Shown here in pieces: positions 17,031 through 25,032 of a stretch of DNA of 64,000 nt. Each line of letters opens with the position of its first letter. Positions within the stretch are counted from its first letter, which is position 1. The stretch lies in NCBI GenBank assembly GCA_900540345.1, contig UQFK01000001.1:269501-333500 (forward strand), written 5' to 3'. Source of the DNA: an uncultured Eggerthella sp. Lineage in GTDB: Bacteria > Actinomycetota > Coriobacteriia > Coriobacteriales > Eggerthellaceae. The position numbers and the translations under genes were made by a program. Below the pieces are notes generated by a model. That model made no database searches. It saw only the letters and a list, made by a program, of their open reading frames with translations, and had not been told where the DNA came from.

Positions 17031-17235
17031 CGTTTCCACCTCGCTCAGGAATAGGCATGGGCTCGCCAGCGAAATAACGTTCTTCAAAGTACATGCGGCT
17101 TACTTTTCCCTGAACGATCAGGCATCCTTTCTTTGCCAGCTCCGCATTGAGCTTACGGATAACCTTGTAGGCGTATGCCTTAGAAGTGCCAAGCTGCTCT
17201 GCAACTTCCGTCGCGCTCATTAGTCTTGTTCCCAT
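17020..17235 (-). CDS. xis: Excisionase / MerR-like winged helix protein
   Basis: A 71-residue DNA-binding protein with an N-terminal helix-turn-helix, MSATEVAEQLGTSKAYAYKVIRKLN, typical of excisionases that bend DNA beside att sites and direct integrase toward excision. ATG 17235 has AAAGGAG 5 bp upstream. The stop codon overlaps the integrase start by 11 bp, giving the usual xis-int translational coupling. Three operator-like inverted repeats lie just upstream, so the XRE protein encoded divergently probably represses it. Confidence 0.8.
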   Translation of the reverse strand: MGTRLMSATEVAEQLGTSKAYAYKVIRKLNAELAKKGCLIVQGKVSRMYFEERYFAGEPMPIPERGGNDVR

Positions 17236-17262
17236 CAGGGCTCCTTTCGTCGATTGGCATAA

Positions 17263-17353
17263 CATCACGTTTTTGTGATGTTTCGTTTTCGACTATAACC
17301 TCACGTATTTGTGATGTCAACGGAAAAGGAGAAATTTGCTCACATTTACGTGA
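17263..17353. promoter_or_regulatory. Three TCAC-N6-GTGA operators between xis and the XRE repressor
   Basis: TCAC-GTTTTT-GTGA (17265-17278), TCAC-GTATTT-GTGA (17301-17314) and TCAC-ATTTAC-GTGA (17340-17353) have identical spacing within each site. Their centres are 36 and 39 bp apart. They lie in the divergent promoter region and are the natural binding sites of the XRE regulator encoded at 17416, by analogy with phage and ICE repressors. A further TCAC-GATAAT-GTGA lies at 7911-7924. Confidence 0.75.
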
Positions 17354-17367
17354 GGTGGTAATCTGTA

Positions 17368-17388
17368 CCCCTGACAAGTTGTCAGGGG
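17368..17388. promoter_or_regulatory. Perfect palindrome upstream of the XRE gene
   Basis: Two 10-bp arms, CCCCTGACAA and TTGTCAGGGG, are separated by a single G, 28 bp before the repressor start codon. It may be a second operator class (TGACAA-N-TTGTCA) or a short mRNA hairpin in the repressor leader. Confidence 0.6.
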
Positions 17389-17415
17389 CTTACATCATGA
17401 GAAGGGTCTCAATCC

Positions 17416-17904
17416 ATGAAGAAAAAGGAAGTTCCCAGCCTTGCAAAGAAGCTGAAGAAGCTTAGAGATGAACTACACCTCACTCAGAAAGAGGTGGCCG
17501 ATAAGGCTCGCATAACCGAGTCTGCCTATCGCGCATATGAGCTCGGCGATCGCAATCCGAAACCGGATATCCTGGATAGGATCGCAAAGGCGCTAGAGGT
17601 GAGACCCGAATACTTGAGCGCGCCAACATTCAAAAATCGCCGCGAGTTTGCTTACGCGATCTTAGAGAACGAGGATGCGTTCGGCTATACCGTACGCGAT
17701 ATTGATGGGGTTCCCGCCATCGTGAAAGGCTATGGCAACGCGATGGATTTCTTTGCCGAGTTCGTTCGTGATTGGGAGCAGATGCGCGTAAAGCTCGACA
17801 ATCACGAGATCTCGAAAGAGGAATACGAGGACTGGAAACGTACTTGGGACAACGGTACGTGGGTCAAAACCGATGACGGCAAGAGCCCATATACGGGAAA
17901 GTAG
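17416..17904 (+). CDS. XRE-family transcriptional regulator of the integrative element
   Basis: A 162-residue regulator. Residues about 8-65 form a helix-turn-helix of the Cro/CI type (LRDELHLTQKEVADKARITESAYRAYELGDRNP). The C-terminal 95 residues (from NRREFAYAILENEDAFGYTV) form a charged, helical domain without a recognisable protease motif. It is divergent from xis and int and convergent with the protease gene, which ends 2 bp downstream. It probably represses excision and its own promoter through the TCAC-N6-GTGA sites. AGAAGGG lies 9 bp before the ATG. Confidence 0.85.
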   Translation: MKKKEVPSLAKKLKKLRDELHLTQKEVADKARITESAYRAYELGDRNPKPDILDRIAKALEVRPEYLSAPTFKNRREFAYAILENEDAFGYTVRDIDGVPAIVKGYGNAMDFFAEFVRDWEQMRVKLDNHEISKEEYEDWKRTWDNGTWVKTDDGKSPYTGK

Positions 17905-17906
17905 TT

Positions 17907-20459
17907 TTACTCTTGGTTGCGAATGGCTACTCGGCCACGCACCCTCTCAGCGATGGGGTCATATATATTTGCAACGGGGTCTGCAATTTCGATAGTCATA
18001 AAGATGGCATATGGTACAGCAGATCCGATTGCGCCAGTTAAACTTCCTTGTTTGCAATTAACTTTGATACACAATTCGTCGTCATCGCCCCAAGGGATGG
18101 GAGCATCCCCAATAAATATTTCATGCTGCAAAGTTCCTCTGCGGACTCCCATCCAATCAGTATTTCGCCTCAATGGCGTCAAGCGTTCGGTGCCATGCTC
18201 TCGAGTAAACCAGATTTGAGCTCTTCGATATTCTTGTCGTTTTGACGCTATGGGCGAAAAATATGCAAGTGTTACTGTTAGCTTTCTGCGTAAAGATCGT
18301 GTTGATAGATTCAGAGGTATTGGTAAATAAAATTCGTGAGCGTGCCCATTTTTCAACTCTCCAAAACCAATCGTGGTAACCCGATTTTTTGTGCAGGATT
18401 GGACCTTTTCAAAATTGGGGACACCATAGCCAAACCATCTTGCTGCGTGTTGCTTATCAACCTTGTAATACTCGCTCATGGCATCATCCAAAACGCTCCA
18501 ATCAGCACCGTGAACCAGCATTGCTTTGATCAAAAGAGCAGCATATTGCTCAAGATTATCTTCTTCGCCATTATCTAGAAATACGCTCTCCAGAGAATCG
18601 TATAAATGATGAACTGCATGGCTAGTTAATGCAGCCGACACGCTGGTTCCAACTGCGTATCCCTCCCCACGCGTAGGTTGACTTGAACGAGGATATGCCA
18701 CACGACAGCCTGGACCATTATTAAGGAATTGGTTCCAATAAATAGTTCCGTCATCCAGCAGTCCATCCACACGCAACCGGCCGCCTGGTACTAGTATTTC
18801 AGGTTTAATCATCCTGCTAATGCCTGGCCCAACTGCCGATATTGGATGAGGAATATTATCTATAACAGGATAAACGCCCCTCAAAGTATCATCGTCGGAG
18901 AAACTATCGGCAAATAAGGATCCTACAGTCAGTGCATTAATGCTTTCAGAAGGCGAGAAAAGACGGAGATTTCTATTGTTGCGTTTTACCTCATCGACCA
19001 GCATGTGTGTTCGTTCTTCAATAGTTGAATTCTTGAAAGTTGCATTATCGTTTTGAATAACGACGGGATTCATATTATTGCCAGAGCTGATGATAAACAG
19101 GAGTTGATATTTCCAGCTAAGCCAATCGAGTAGACGAGCAAGTGGGCTAATCGAATTAAGATACTGACGCTGTGAATCACCTATTGATAAATTGACTATC
19201 TTGACTGAAGGTGCTGTCGGATTATCATGACCCTCACCGTCTTTCATTCGTATTATCGCCCGGTTGATAACATCAACGATTAACTCGCCTTCGGGGAAGC
19301 TTTCCTTCATAAATGAAGGTTTTAATATGGGTCTTACATAAAGCGCTCGACTTACTGGAGTGGAGGCGGAATCATTCAAATCCCCATGTTCAATAAGAGA
19401 CGCCATTTCTGTGCCATGTATGCGGTCTTGAACTGGGTATGAACTCGCATAATCATCAGGATCGTCAATTATTAATCTGTTTTTTAGTAGTTGATGATTC
19501 TCGACGGGGAGACCATCAAATAGGGCGACAACTGGTTCGGACGAAATTGGTGTTTCAGGTGTGACATCATCTCCGATAAAACCTTGATGCTGGTGATTAT
19601 CAATGTCAAACATTTGAGCAATAGGCCTGAAAAACATAATCTGATTCGTTTTGGCTAACTCGATCTCATTCCAATCACTGCTTATTAACTCTTCTATTCG
19701 CTCTGGAGGTAATTGTGCTGCAAGCCCGTGATAGGCAATTTCATTAATTATGCATTTCGAAGTGACTTTGCCTCCCATTAACTCCACAATTGATCGTACA
19801 TGCTGTTCGGCGTCAGATTGTACTGTTGGGTCAGAGCGATAAAACAACTCGATTTCAAATGGAATTAAGCCCCCTTTGATAACCTCCAAGTCTTCTTTCC
19901 ACTGTTCTAGCACCCCAGTGTCTAAGAATCGATCCTCAGCCGACCAAGTGCGTAATTCTTTTAATGAAGCAAATAAATCTTTAAATGATGCGAATCCTTT
20001 GGGGAACTCCATATCTGGGTTTTCTTGATAACGTGCCCAAATAGAAGTCATTTCATCAAGCGCACGTTGATTACTCATAATGCAATAGAATTTCCCGGAA
20101 AGCTCCTTGTCACGATTCTCTTCATCATAGAAGTCGTCATCGGGAGATATTCCTTCCATCCCGCCTTCAGCCAGCCATTCAAGGCCCTCAATCTTCTTAA
20201 CCGCTGAAAGAAAATTTGCTGAACTCCCGATAGTCACCATGACCAAAGCAAGTTCTGGCTCAATTCCGTCGGGATGATTGGCAAATTCTATTTTGCGGTT
20301 GTCGAATGCCTGTTTTAGTTGTTTGAATTGTGGGTTAAGTCGCGCTTGCTGTCTTTCTAATGAGGGTTTATTGATACTTCCGGGGCCACCACTTTTGGTT
20401 GCCCTATCAGTATCCGTGCCTGCGGGAAGGATAAGTAGTGGACGTTCAACTTCGGACAT
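17907..20459 (-). CDS. Subtilisin-like S8 serine protease paired with an AAA ATPase
   Basis: An 850-residue protein without a signal peptide, so probably cytosolic. The catalytic triad is visible: Asp315 in VVALFDGLP, His348 in IHGTEMAS and Ser606 in GTSVSAALTSH; Asn461 in IISSGNN gives the oxyanion hole. About 300 residues precede the protease domain and about 200 follow it (jelly-roll-like or regulatory, unassigned). Its ATG overlaps the ATPase stop codon as TAATG, so the two are made in fixed ratio. AT content is clearly higher than in the flanking chromosome. Subtilase plus AAA ATPase pairs recur in bacterial defence islands; an abortive or target-degrading role during infection is inferred, not shown. 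Confidence 0.85.
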   Translation of the reverse strand: MSEVERPLLILPAGTDTDRATKSGGPGSINKPSLERQQARLNPQFKQLKQAFDNRKIEFANHPDGIEPELALVMVTIGSSANFLSAVKKIEGLEWLAEGGMEGISPDDDFYDEENRDKELSGKFYCIMSNQRALDEMTSIWARYQENPDMEFPKGFASFKDLFASLKELRTWSAEDRFLDTGVLEQWKEDLEVIKGGLIPFEIELFYRSDPTVQSDAEQHVRSIVELMGGKVTSKCIINEIAYHGLAAQLPPERIEELISSDWNEIELAKTNQIMFFRPIAQMFDIDNHQHQGFIGDDVTPETPISSEPVVALFDGLPVENHQLLKNRLIIDDPDDYASSYPVQDRIHGTEMASLIEHGDLNDSASTPVSRALYVRPILKPSFMKESFPEGELIVDVINRAIIRMKDGEGHDNPTAPSVKIVNLSIGDSQRQYLNSISPLARLLDWLSWKYQLLFIISSGNNMNPVVIQNDNATFKNSTIEERTHMLVDEVKRNNRNLRLFSPSESINALTVGSLFADSFSDDDTLRGVYPVIDNIPHPISAVGPGISRMIKPEILVPGGRLRVDGLLDDGTIYWNQFLNNGPGCRVAYPRSSQPTRGEGYAVGTSVSAALTSHAVHHLYDSLESVFLDNGEEDNLEQYAALLIKAMLVHGADWSVLDDAMSEYYKVDKQHAARWFGYGVPNFEKVQSCTKNRVTTIGFGELKNGHAHEFYLPIPLNLSTRSLRRKLTVTLAYFSPIASKRQEYRRAQIWFTREHGTERLTPLRRNTDWMGVRRGTLQHEIFIGDAPIPWGDDDELCIKVNCKQGSLTGAIGSAVPYAIFMTIEIADPVANIYDPIAERVRGRVAIRNQE

Positions 20460-21472
20460 TACGCCTCACCACCAACTGTAAGATTTTTACTCTGCTTTCT
20501 TTGCTTTGACCAGTGCGAAAGAATTCTTTCAGTAATTGGTTTTGCAGTATCTAAAGGCATGTTCAATACATACTGTCGATAGATAGAATTTGCAATTTCT
20601 TCAGCATCAGAATAGCTGCAACCTAATGTGCGCTTAGCAAGCGTCCCAGGAGTTAATCCAAAGCTAAAATCATTGCTCCTTTCAAAAAGTGCGTACCACT
20701 TCTCTAGCCCAGCCCGTGTGGGTGCAGGCAATTCAAGTTTAATTTGGAATCGACGCCATGCAGCTTTATCAAGTAATGCATCATGGTTTGTAGCGGCAAT
20801 AATAATTACGTAGCTAGGTAAGGAGTCGACCTGAAGTAATAGTGAACTAACTACTCGCTTGATTTCACCAGTTTCATGTGTATCGCCGCGCTCTTTTCCA
20901 AGCGTCTCGAATTCATCAAAAAACAGAACACAAGGTTGAGTGCGAACATAATCAAATAACTTAGCTAGGCGACTTGCAGTTTCGCCTAAATATGAACCGA
21001 TAATTTGGTCATACCGAACAGTGAAAATAGGGAGCATTAAAGCGTCCGCAAGTGCCTCCGCTAGTGAAGTTTTCCCATTACCTGGAGCTCCTACAAGCAA
21101 AAGACGATGTCGTGGTTCGAGCCCAAAAGAGCGTAATAGATCTGCGCGAAGCTGTTCTTCAATGAATTCATCGCAAATTGAAGAAACGTGGTCAGGAAGA
21201 ATCAAGTCAGAGAGTCTCTTTTCAGGGCTTGTTTCAGTAAGGAAACTCTTTGCGTTATTTCCTGCATTTAGGGCGCGAGGTATCCGAAAGGTATCCTTGC
21301 TGTGCTTGCTGTTGTCGGACGCTATAAGGAGCTTTTCTATTCGATCAGCTAAAACCCTATGCTGCTTTCCGCGTTCTTCAGCGCATATAGCTTCGATGGA
21401 TTGATGCAGTTTTTTTTGATCGCCATTCAAGCCATATTTAATGATGTCGCATAGCAAATCTGCTCGTGTCAT
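20459..21472 (-). CDS. AAA+ ATPase partner of the S8 protease
   Basis: A 337-residue single-domain AAA+ ATPase of the classical spastin/FtsH-like type. Walker A is GAPGNGKT at 128-135, the pore-loop-like segment GSYLGET follows near 160, Walker B is CVLFFDEFETLG at 181-192, and the sensor 1 region is IIAATNHDALLD. The first 110 residues are a helical substrate- or partner-binding region. It likely forms a ring that unfolds or delivers substrates to, or gates, the protease encoded immediately downstream. The gene follows the small XRE gene after 22 bp, in one operon. Confidence 0.85.
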   Translation of the reverse strand: MTRADLLCDIIKYGLNGDQKKLHQSIEAICAEERGKQHRVLADRIEKLLIASDNSKHSKDTFRIPRALNAGNNAKSFLTETSPEKRLSDLILPDHVSSICDEFIEEQLRADLLRSFGLEPRHRLLLVGAPGNGKTSLAEALADALMLPIFTVRYDQIIGSYLGETASRLAKLFDYVRTQPCVLFFDEFETLGKERGDTHETGEIKRVVSSLLLQVDSLPSYVIIIAATNHDALLDKAAWRRFQIKLELPAPTRAGLEKWYALFERSNDFSFGLTPGTLAKRTLGCSYSDAEEIANSIYRQYVLNMPLDTAKPITERILSHWSKQRKQSKNLTVGGEA

Positions 21473-21494
21473 TGAATCCCATCCTTAGGACATG

Positions 21495-21686
21495 CTAGGA
21501 GAGGAAATCAATGAAGTTGCTTTCACAGAAATCCTCGAAGGCTTTTTGAGCGAGTGGACTTGGAGTAACTTGATTGTTCTCCCATCGGTTGATAGTTGCA
21601 AAACTCACGCCTAAAGCACTTGCCAATTCAGCTTGCGTCATGTTTATTATTTTCCGCGCAAGTTTTACTTTCTCGCTGAATAACAT
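21495..21686 (-). CDS. Single-domain XRE regulator of the protease operon
   Basis: A 63-residue protein that is almost entirely one helix-turn-helix (ARKIINMTQAELASALGVSFATINRWENNQVTPSPLAQKAFEDF). The SFATINRWENN recognition region is intact. It is the first gene of the XRE-ATPase-protease operon, with AAGGA upstream. A palindrome at 21702-21717 suggests autoregulation, so it may keep the two effector genes low until needed. Confidence 0.8.
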   Translation of the reverse strand: MLFSEKVKLARKIINMTQAELASALGVSFATINRWENNQVTPSPLAQKAFEDFCESNFIDFLS

Positions 21687-21701
21687 AATAATCTTAGTCC
21701 T

Positions 21702-21717
21702 TATAACATGTGTTATA
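21702..21717. promoter_or_regulatory. Palindromic operator of the protease operon
   Basis: TATAAC and GTTATA arms flank ATGT, 15 bp upstream of the small XRE gene. The sequence would overlap the transcription start or core promoter, as expected for an autorepressor site. Confidence 0.55.
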
Positions 21718-21879
21718 TTTCAAGCTAATTTTTGCCCAAAGTCATTATCTCATATCTCAATGCGCCGATATGCTTCGCCCAAGGCATCATTTTCGTAGGT
21801 CAGATATTTGAAAAGTATCTATCGATGAGATAAGTCATCGTTGAGTATGCTTTGAGTCAGATTATGGGCTCTTTAGGGT

Positions 21880-21984
21880 TTAAGGCAGAAATCTGCTACA
21901 AACTGGAAATACTATAAATAGCGGAAGAAACAAAAATGCTAGTTGAGTGGGAGTGAAATGCCTGGTCATAGATGCTTTTTTCAT
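21880..21984 (-). CDS. Putative 34-residue hydrophobic peptide
   Basis: The frame encodes a basic N-terminus (MKKASMTRHF) and a single hydrophobic segment (LAFLFLPLFIVFPVC). AAAGGTG lies 7 bp before the ATG. Size and shape resemble small membrane peptides such as type I toxins. A strong plus-strand terminator lies 100 bp beyond its start codon, as would be needed by an antisense transcript crossing it. The reading frame is short, so it could be chance. Confidence 0.3.
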   Translation of the reverse strand: MKKASMTRHFTPTQLAFLFLPLFIVFPVCSRFLP

Positions 21985-22084
21985 TAGTTTACACCTTTGA
22001 ATTTCTTTGTAGATAGGTGTACTTTTCTGACACGTTTTTTGTAAACCCGTCGGGATTTCTCTCACTTTAGATTGTGATGAAACG

Positions 22085-22117
22085 ATAGCTTGGCGATGTG
22101 CCGCCAAGCTATTTTTG
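22085..22117 (+). terminator. Strong rho-independent terminator, plus strand
   Basis: ATAGCTTGGCG pairs perfectly with CGCCAAGCTAT across a 6-base loop and is followed by TTTTT. No plus-strand gene ends here, so the terminated transcript is unexplained. It could be a small RNA from the 21.7-22.1 kb interval. Confidence 0.75.
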
Positions 22118-22255
22118 CTTGTTGGAATTGCAATATGCCATGCCCTGCTGCTCCAGTCGTTCACTGTTGAAGGAGGTTGTTCTTAGTTGACCATAGAAGT
22201 TCACTTGAATAACGATGCAAACCGCACGGAACGATAGTCAGGTGTGAATACCGTG

Positions 22256-22284
22256 CTGAAACGGCTGAAATAGCATGCTATAAT
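22256..22284 (+). promoter_or_regulatory. Promoter of the ABC-F gene
   Basis: CTGAAA at 22256-22261, a 17-bp spacer and TATAAT at 22279-22284 preceded by TGC (extended -10) form a good sigma-70-type promoter. It would produce a leader of about 205 nucleotides before the ABC-F start codon. Confidence 0.6.
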
Positions 22285-22360
22285 TCTTTTCATCAGTCAA
22301 TCAGCGGAGCCTTTGGCAAGCGACGCTTCGAGTTAGGTCAGGTTTGATGAAGATCTAGCG

Positions 22361-22465
22361 ATGCCCGTAAGGGTGCCCATACGACCATTCCGTACGCCGG
22401 TCGCGCTTGGGGTGCCGCATCGCTTCAGTGTCTTCTCGTTTATAACCCAAATTTCGCGTGCCTGA
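22361..22465 (+). CDS. Putative leader peptide of the ABC-F gene
   Basis: A 34-codon frame (MPVRVPIRPFRTPVALG... ending ISRA) ends 33 bp before the ABC-F start codon. A three-codon frame, MKI-stop at 22347-22358, directly precedes it and has a better ribosome binding site (GGTCAGG). Either could be the sensing ORF whose stalled ribosome frees the ABC-F ribosome binding site. An 8-bp stem, AGCGATGC (22357-22364) with GCATCGCT (22417-22424), spans the frame. Confidence 0.4.
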   Translation: MPVRVPIRPFRTPVALGVPHRFSVFSFITQISRA

Positions 22466-22470
22466 CCCTT

Positions 22471-22497
22471 GCGCGACCTCCTTTCAAAGGAGCGCGC
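22471..22497 (+). promoter_or_regulatory. Hairpin sequestering the ABC-F ribosome binding site
   Basis: GCGCG then CTCCTT (22471-22483) is complementary to AAGGAG then CGCGC (22487-22497), with a two-base bulge and a three-base loop. The AAAGGAG ribosome binding site of the ABC-F gene lies inside the stem. Translation should be low unless an upstream ribosome or alternative pairing opens it. Confidence 0.7.
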
Positions 22498-22498
22498 C

Positions 22499-23986
22499 AT
22501 GCAACTGAATCTCACTCACATCAACTATACCTACCCTGGGGCGGTATCGCCCACCATTGCTGACGTCAGCGTCACATTCCCGTCGGGATGGACGGGCATC
22601 ATCGGCGACAACGGATGCGGTAAGAGCACTCTCGCGCGTATTGCCGCTCGCATCGTTGTGCCAGATTCCGGAACGGTGAGCCCGATCCTGTTCTCGTCGT
22701 ATTGCGAGCAAGACTCGACCCAAGAGCCGGAAAATCTCTTCGATCTCGCATCGGATTGGGGCAAGGAGGCACAGCGGGCAAGGGCGCTGCTCCGCATCGA
22801 AGACGACTGGTTCTGGCGCTACGACACGCTCTCGGGCGGTCAGCAGAAGCGGATCCAGATCGCATGCGCCCTCTATGCACAACCGGATGTCCTCATCATG
22901 GACGAGCCGACCAACGACCTCGATGCCGCCACGCGCGGCATCGTGAAGGAGGCGCTGGCTTCGTTCGGTGGCATCGGCATCCTCATCTCGCACGATAGGG
23001 ATCTGCTCGATAGCCTTGTGGGCCAGAGTCTTATGTGCGAGGACGCGCGTTGGACGATGCGGCCTGGAGGGTACTCGAAGGCAAGCGACCAGGCGGCGAG
23101 CGAACGCGCCTCTGCGATAAGGGATCGCGAACAAGCTTCTCGTGAAGCTAAGCGCCTGAAGGCAGAAGCCCAACGCAGAAGCGAAGAGGCGGCGCGTCAG
23201 AAGGGCAAGCGAAGCAAGCGTGGCTTGAGCAAAGGAGACAGCGATGCTCGGGAGAGGATCGGACGCGCCATAGTCTCTGGAAAGGACGGCGTTGCGGGGA
23301 AGCTCTCGTCCAAAATGAGCGGGCGGCTCACAAAGGCCGAGGCAGAGCTTTCTAAGAAAACCGTCTCAAAAAGATACGACCATCGCATCGGCGAGTTCGG
23401 CGTCGCTGCGCGCTCAAGTTGCGTAGCGCATTTGGAGGCATCGCGACTGTCTGCTGGCGAGTTCTCGATAGATGTGCCGGAGCTCTGGATCTCACCAACG
23501 GATCATGTGGTGCTGATCGGCGCGAACGGAACGGGAAAGAGCTTGGTGGTACGAAGCGTCATCGAATCTGTTCCCGATACCGTCAAGATGGCGTACATTC
23601 CCCAGGACGTCGGACCAGAGGAACGCGAGCGAGCCCTAGAGCAACTCCGCGATCAGGACCAAGAGATGAAAGGCTACATCCTCTCCATCGTGGCGCGGTT
23701 GAACTCCGACCCCGACAAGCTGCTCGATGGCAACGATCTCAGCCCCGGTGAACTCCGCAAGCTCATGCTTGCCGAGCAGCTCGTCATGGATCCCAATCTA
23801 CTCGTGCTCGACGAGCCGACGAATCACCTCGATGTTGGCTCCATTGAGGCGCTGCAGGAGATGCTGGTCGGTTTCCCAGGCGCGTTGCTATTGGTTACGC
23901 ATGATAGACAGCTGTCGGAGGCAATCACGCAGATTGCATGGGAGACAATTCAAGGCGAGAAACTGGTTAGATTACAGATCGTCTAA
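22499..23986 (+). CDS. ABC-F ribosomal protection-type ATPase
   Basis: A 495-residue soluble protein with two ATP-binding cassettes and no membrane domain. NBD1 has GDNGCGKST near 43, LSGGQQKRIQ near 112 and LIMDEPTNDLD near 132. NBD2 has GANGTGKS near 340, LSPGELRKL near 410 and LVLDEPTNHLD near 433. The inter-domain linker (about 190-300) is rich in Lys, Arg, Glu and Ala, like the antibiotic-resistance ABC-F proteins that enter the ribosomal E site. The regulated leader and the neighbouring TipA-like regulator support a drug-response role. The particular drug class cannot be read from sequence. Confidence 0.88.
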   Translation: MQLNLTHINYTYPGAVSPTIADVSVTFPSGWTGIIGDNGCGKSTLARIAARIVVPDSGTVSPILFSSYCEQDSTQEPENLFDLASDWGKEAQRARALLRIEDDWFWRYDTLSGGQQKRIQIACALYAQPDVLIMDEPTNDLDAATRGIVKEALASFGGIGILISHDRDLLDSLVGQSLMCEDARWTMRPGGYSKASDQAASERASAIRDREQASREAKRLKAEAQRRSEEAARQKGKRSKRGLSKGDSDARERIGRAIVSGKDGVAGKLSSKMSGRLTKAEAELSKKTVSKRYDHRIGEFGVAARSSCVAHLEASRLSAGEFSIDVPELWISPTDHVVLIGANGTGKSLVVRSVIESVPDTVKMAYIPQDVGPEERERALEQLRDQDQEMKGYILSIVARLNSDPDKLLDGNDLSPGELRKLMLAEQLVMDPNLLVLDEPTNHLDVGSIEALQEMLVGFPGALLLVTHDRQLSEAITQIAWETIQGEKLVRLQIV

Positions 23987-24115
23987 ATCTTGGGTCTTGA
24001 AGAAGAGCCTTCTTGTCATGGCAGAAATGACGCTTTTGCTCACGATTATTGTTTCACTCCGCAGCAGCAATAAGCAGAAGCATGTATGTGATGACATTTT
24101 CTTTTATACTCATGC

Positions 24116-24146
24116 TTGACCTTTACGTTGCGTCATAGCCTAGTCT
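24116..24146 (+). promoter_or_regulatory. MerR-type promoter with 19-bp spacer
   Basis: TTGACC at 24116-24121 and TAGTCT at 24141-24146 are separated by 19 bp. The long spacer is the hallmark of promoters activated by MerR/TipA proteins through DNA distortion. The regulator gene starts 40 bp downstream, so it probably activates itself. Confidence 0.5.
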
Positions 24147-24185
24147 TATCGCAGATGCTCATGAAGCGACGAGATTGGAGTGACT

Positions 24186-24965
24186 GTGACAATTCCAGAG
24201 GACAAAACGTTCACCACCAAGGAATTGGCTGACTGGGCTGGCGTTAGCCCACGCACGCTTCGCTACTACGACCAGATCGGACTGCTCGTCCCAGCACGAG
24301 CCCATAACGGCTATCGGGTCTATAGCATGGCCGACATGCACAGGTTGCAACACATCCTACTCCTACGGTCTTGCGGCGTCCCTTTGGAATCTATCGAGGA
24401 CGCACTCGACAAGTCCGACTTCAACCTCGAAGCCATGCTTCAAGAGCATTTGACCCTCCTTTGTCGACAAAGGGAAGAATTGGACAAGACTATAGCCGCA
24501 GCTCGGATTGCTGTGGCCGGATTGGAGGATTTCGAGAAGATGGATGACAAGGAACGATTTGACCAGATCAAGAAGCAATCAGTTGCCGACTTCGAGAAAG
24601 AGTATGGACAAGAGGCACGTGAGCTGTACGGCGATGAAGCCATCGATCGCGTGAATGAGCGAATGCTCGGGATGAGCAAGACGGCATGGAATGCCAAAGA
24701 AGAGCTCGAACAACGCATCAAGGACAACTTGGCCATCGCCATGAAGACCAAGGATCCCATGTCGCCCGAATCCAAGCTCGTGGCAGGAATGCACGCCCAA
24801 TGGATAAAAGTGCATTGGGGTGAAGACGCCTACTCACCCGAAGCTCATGTGGCTCTGGCAGAGGGGTATCTTGAAGATCGGCGCTTCGTTGAATACTATG
24901 ATGGGGCATGCGGGGTCGGTGCAACCGAGTTCCTGCGCGATATCATCAAAGCAAATCTCGAATAG
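24186..24965 (+). CDS. MerR-family regulator with TipAS-like drug-binding domain
   Basis: About 259 residues. The N-terminal MerR helix-turn-helix is FTTKELADWAGVSPRTLRYYDQIGLL, followed by the wing RVYSMADMHRLQHILLLRSCGV and a dimerisation coiled coil (about 80-115). The C-terminal 120 residues (from FEKEYGQEARELYG through WGEDAYSPEAHVALAEGYLEDRRFVEYYDGACGVGATEFL) match the TipAS antibiotic-binding module, which senses thiopeptides and other drugs in Streptomyces TipA. GTG at 24186 is preferred because GGAG lies 5 bp upstream; GTG at 24180 overlaps that site. It probably regulates its own transcription and perhaps the ABC-F gene. Confidence 0.85.
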   Translation: MTIPEDKTFTTKELADWAGVSPRTLRYYDQIGLLVPARAHNGYRVYSMADMHRLQHILLLRSCGVPLESIEDALDKSDFNLEAMLQEHLTLLCRQREELDKTIAAARIAVAGLEDFEKMDDKERFDQIKKQSVADFEKEYGQEARELYGDEAIDRVNERMLGMSKTAWNAKEELEQRIKDNLAIAMKTKDPMSPESKLVAGMHAQWIKVHWGEDAYSPEAHVALAEGYLEDRRFVEYYDGACGVGATEFLRDIIKANLE

Positions 24966-25032
24966 CATTATGCCCCTCAATCGGGTTGCCGCACGCAGTT
25001 CGTAGTAAGGGGAAGATTCTGAATTGCACAGG

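Noticed and set aside
22361..22499. Intrinsic transcription terminator in the ABC-F leader
   Set aside because: The stem at 22357/22417 is not followed by a T-run, so the evidence favours translational rather than transcriptional attenuation.
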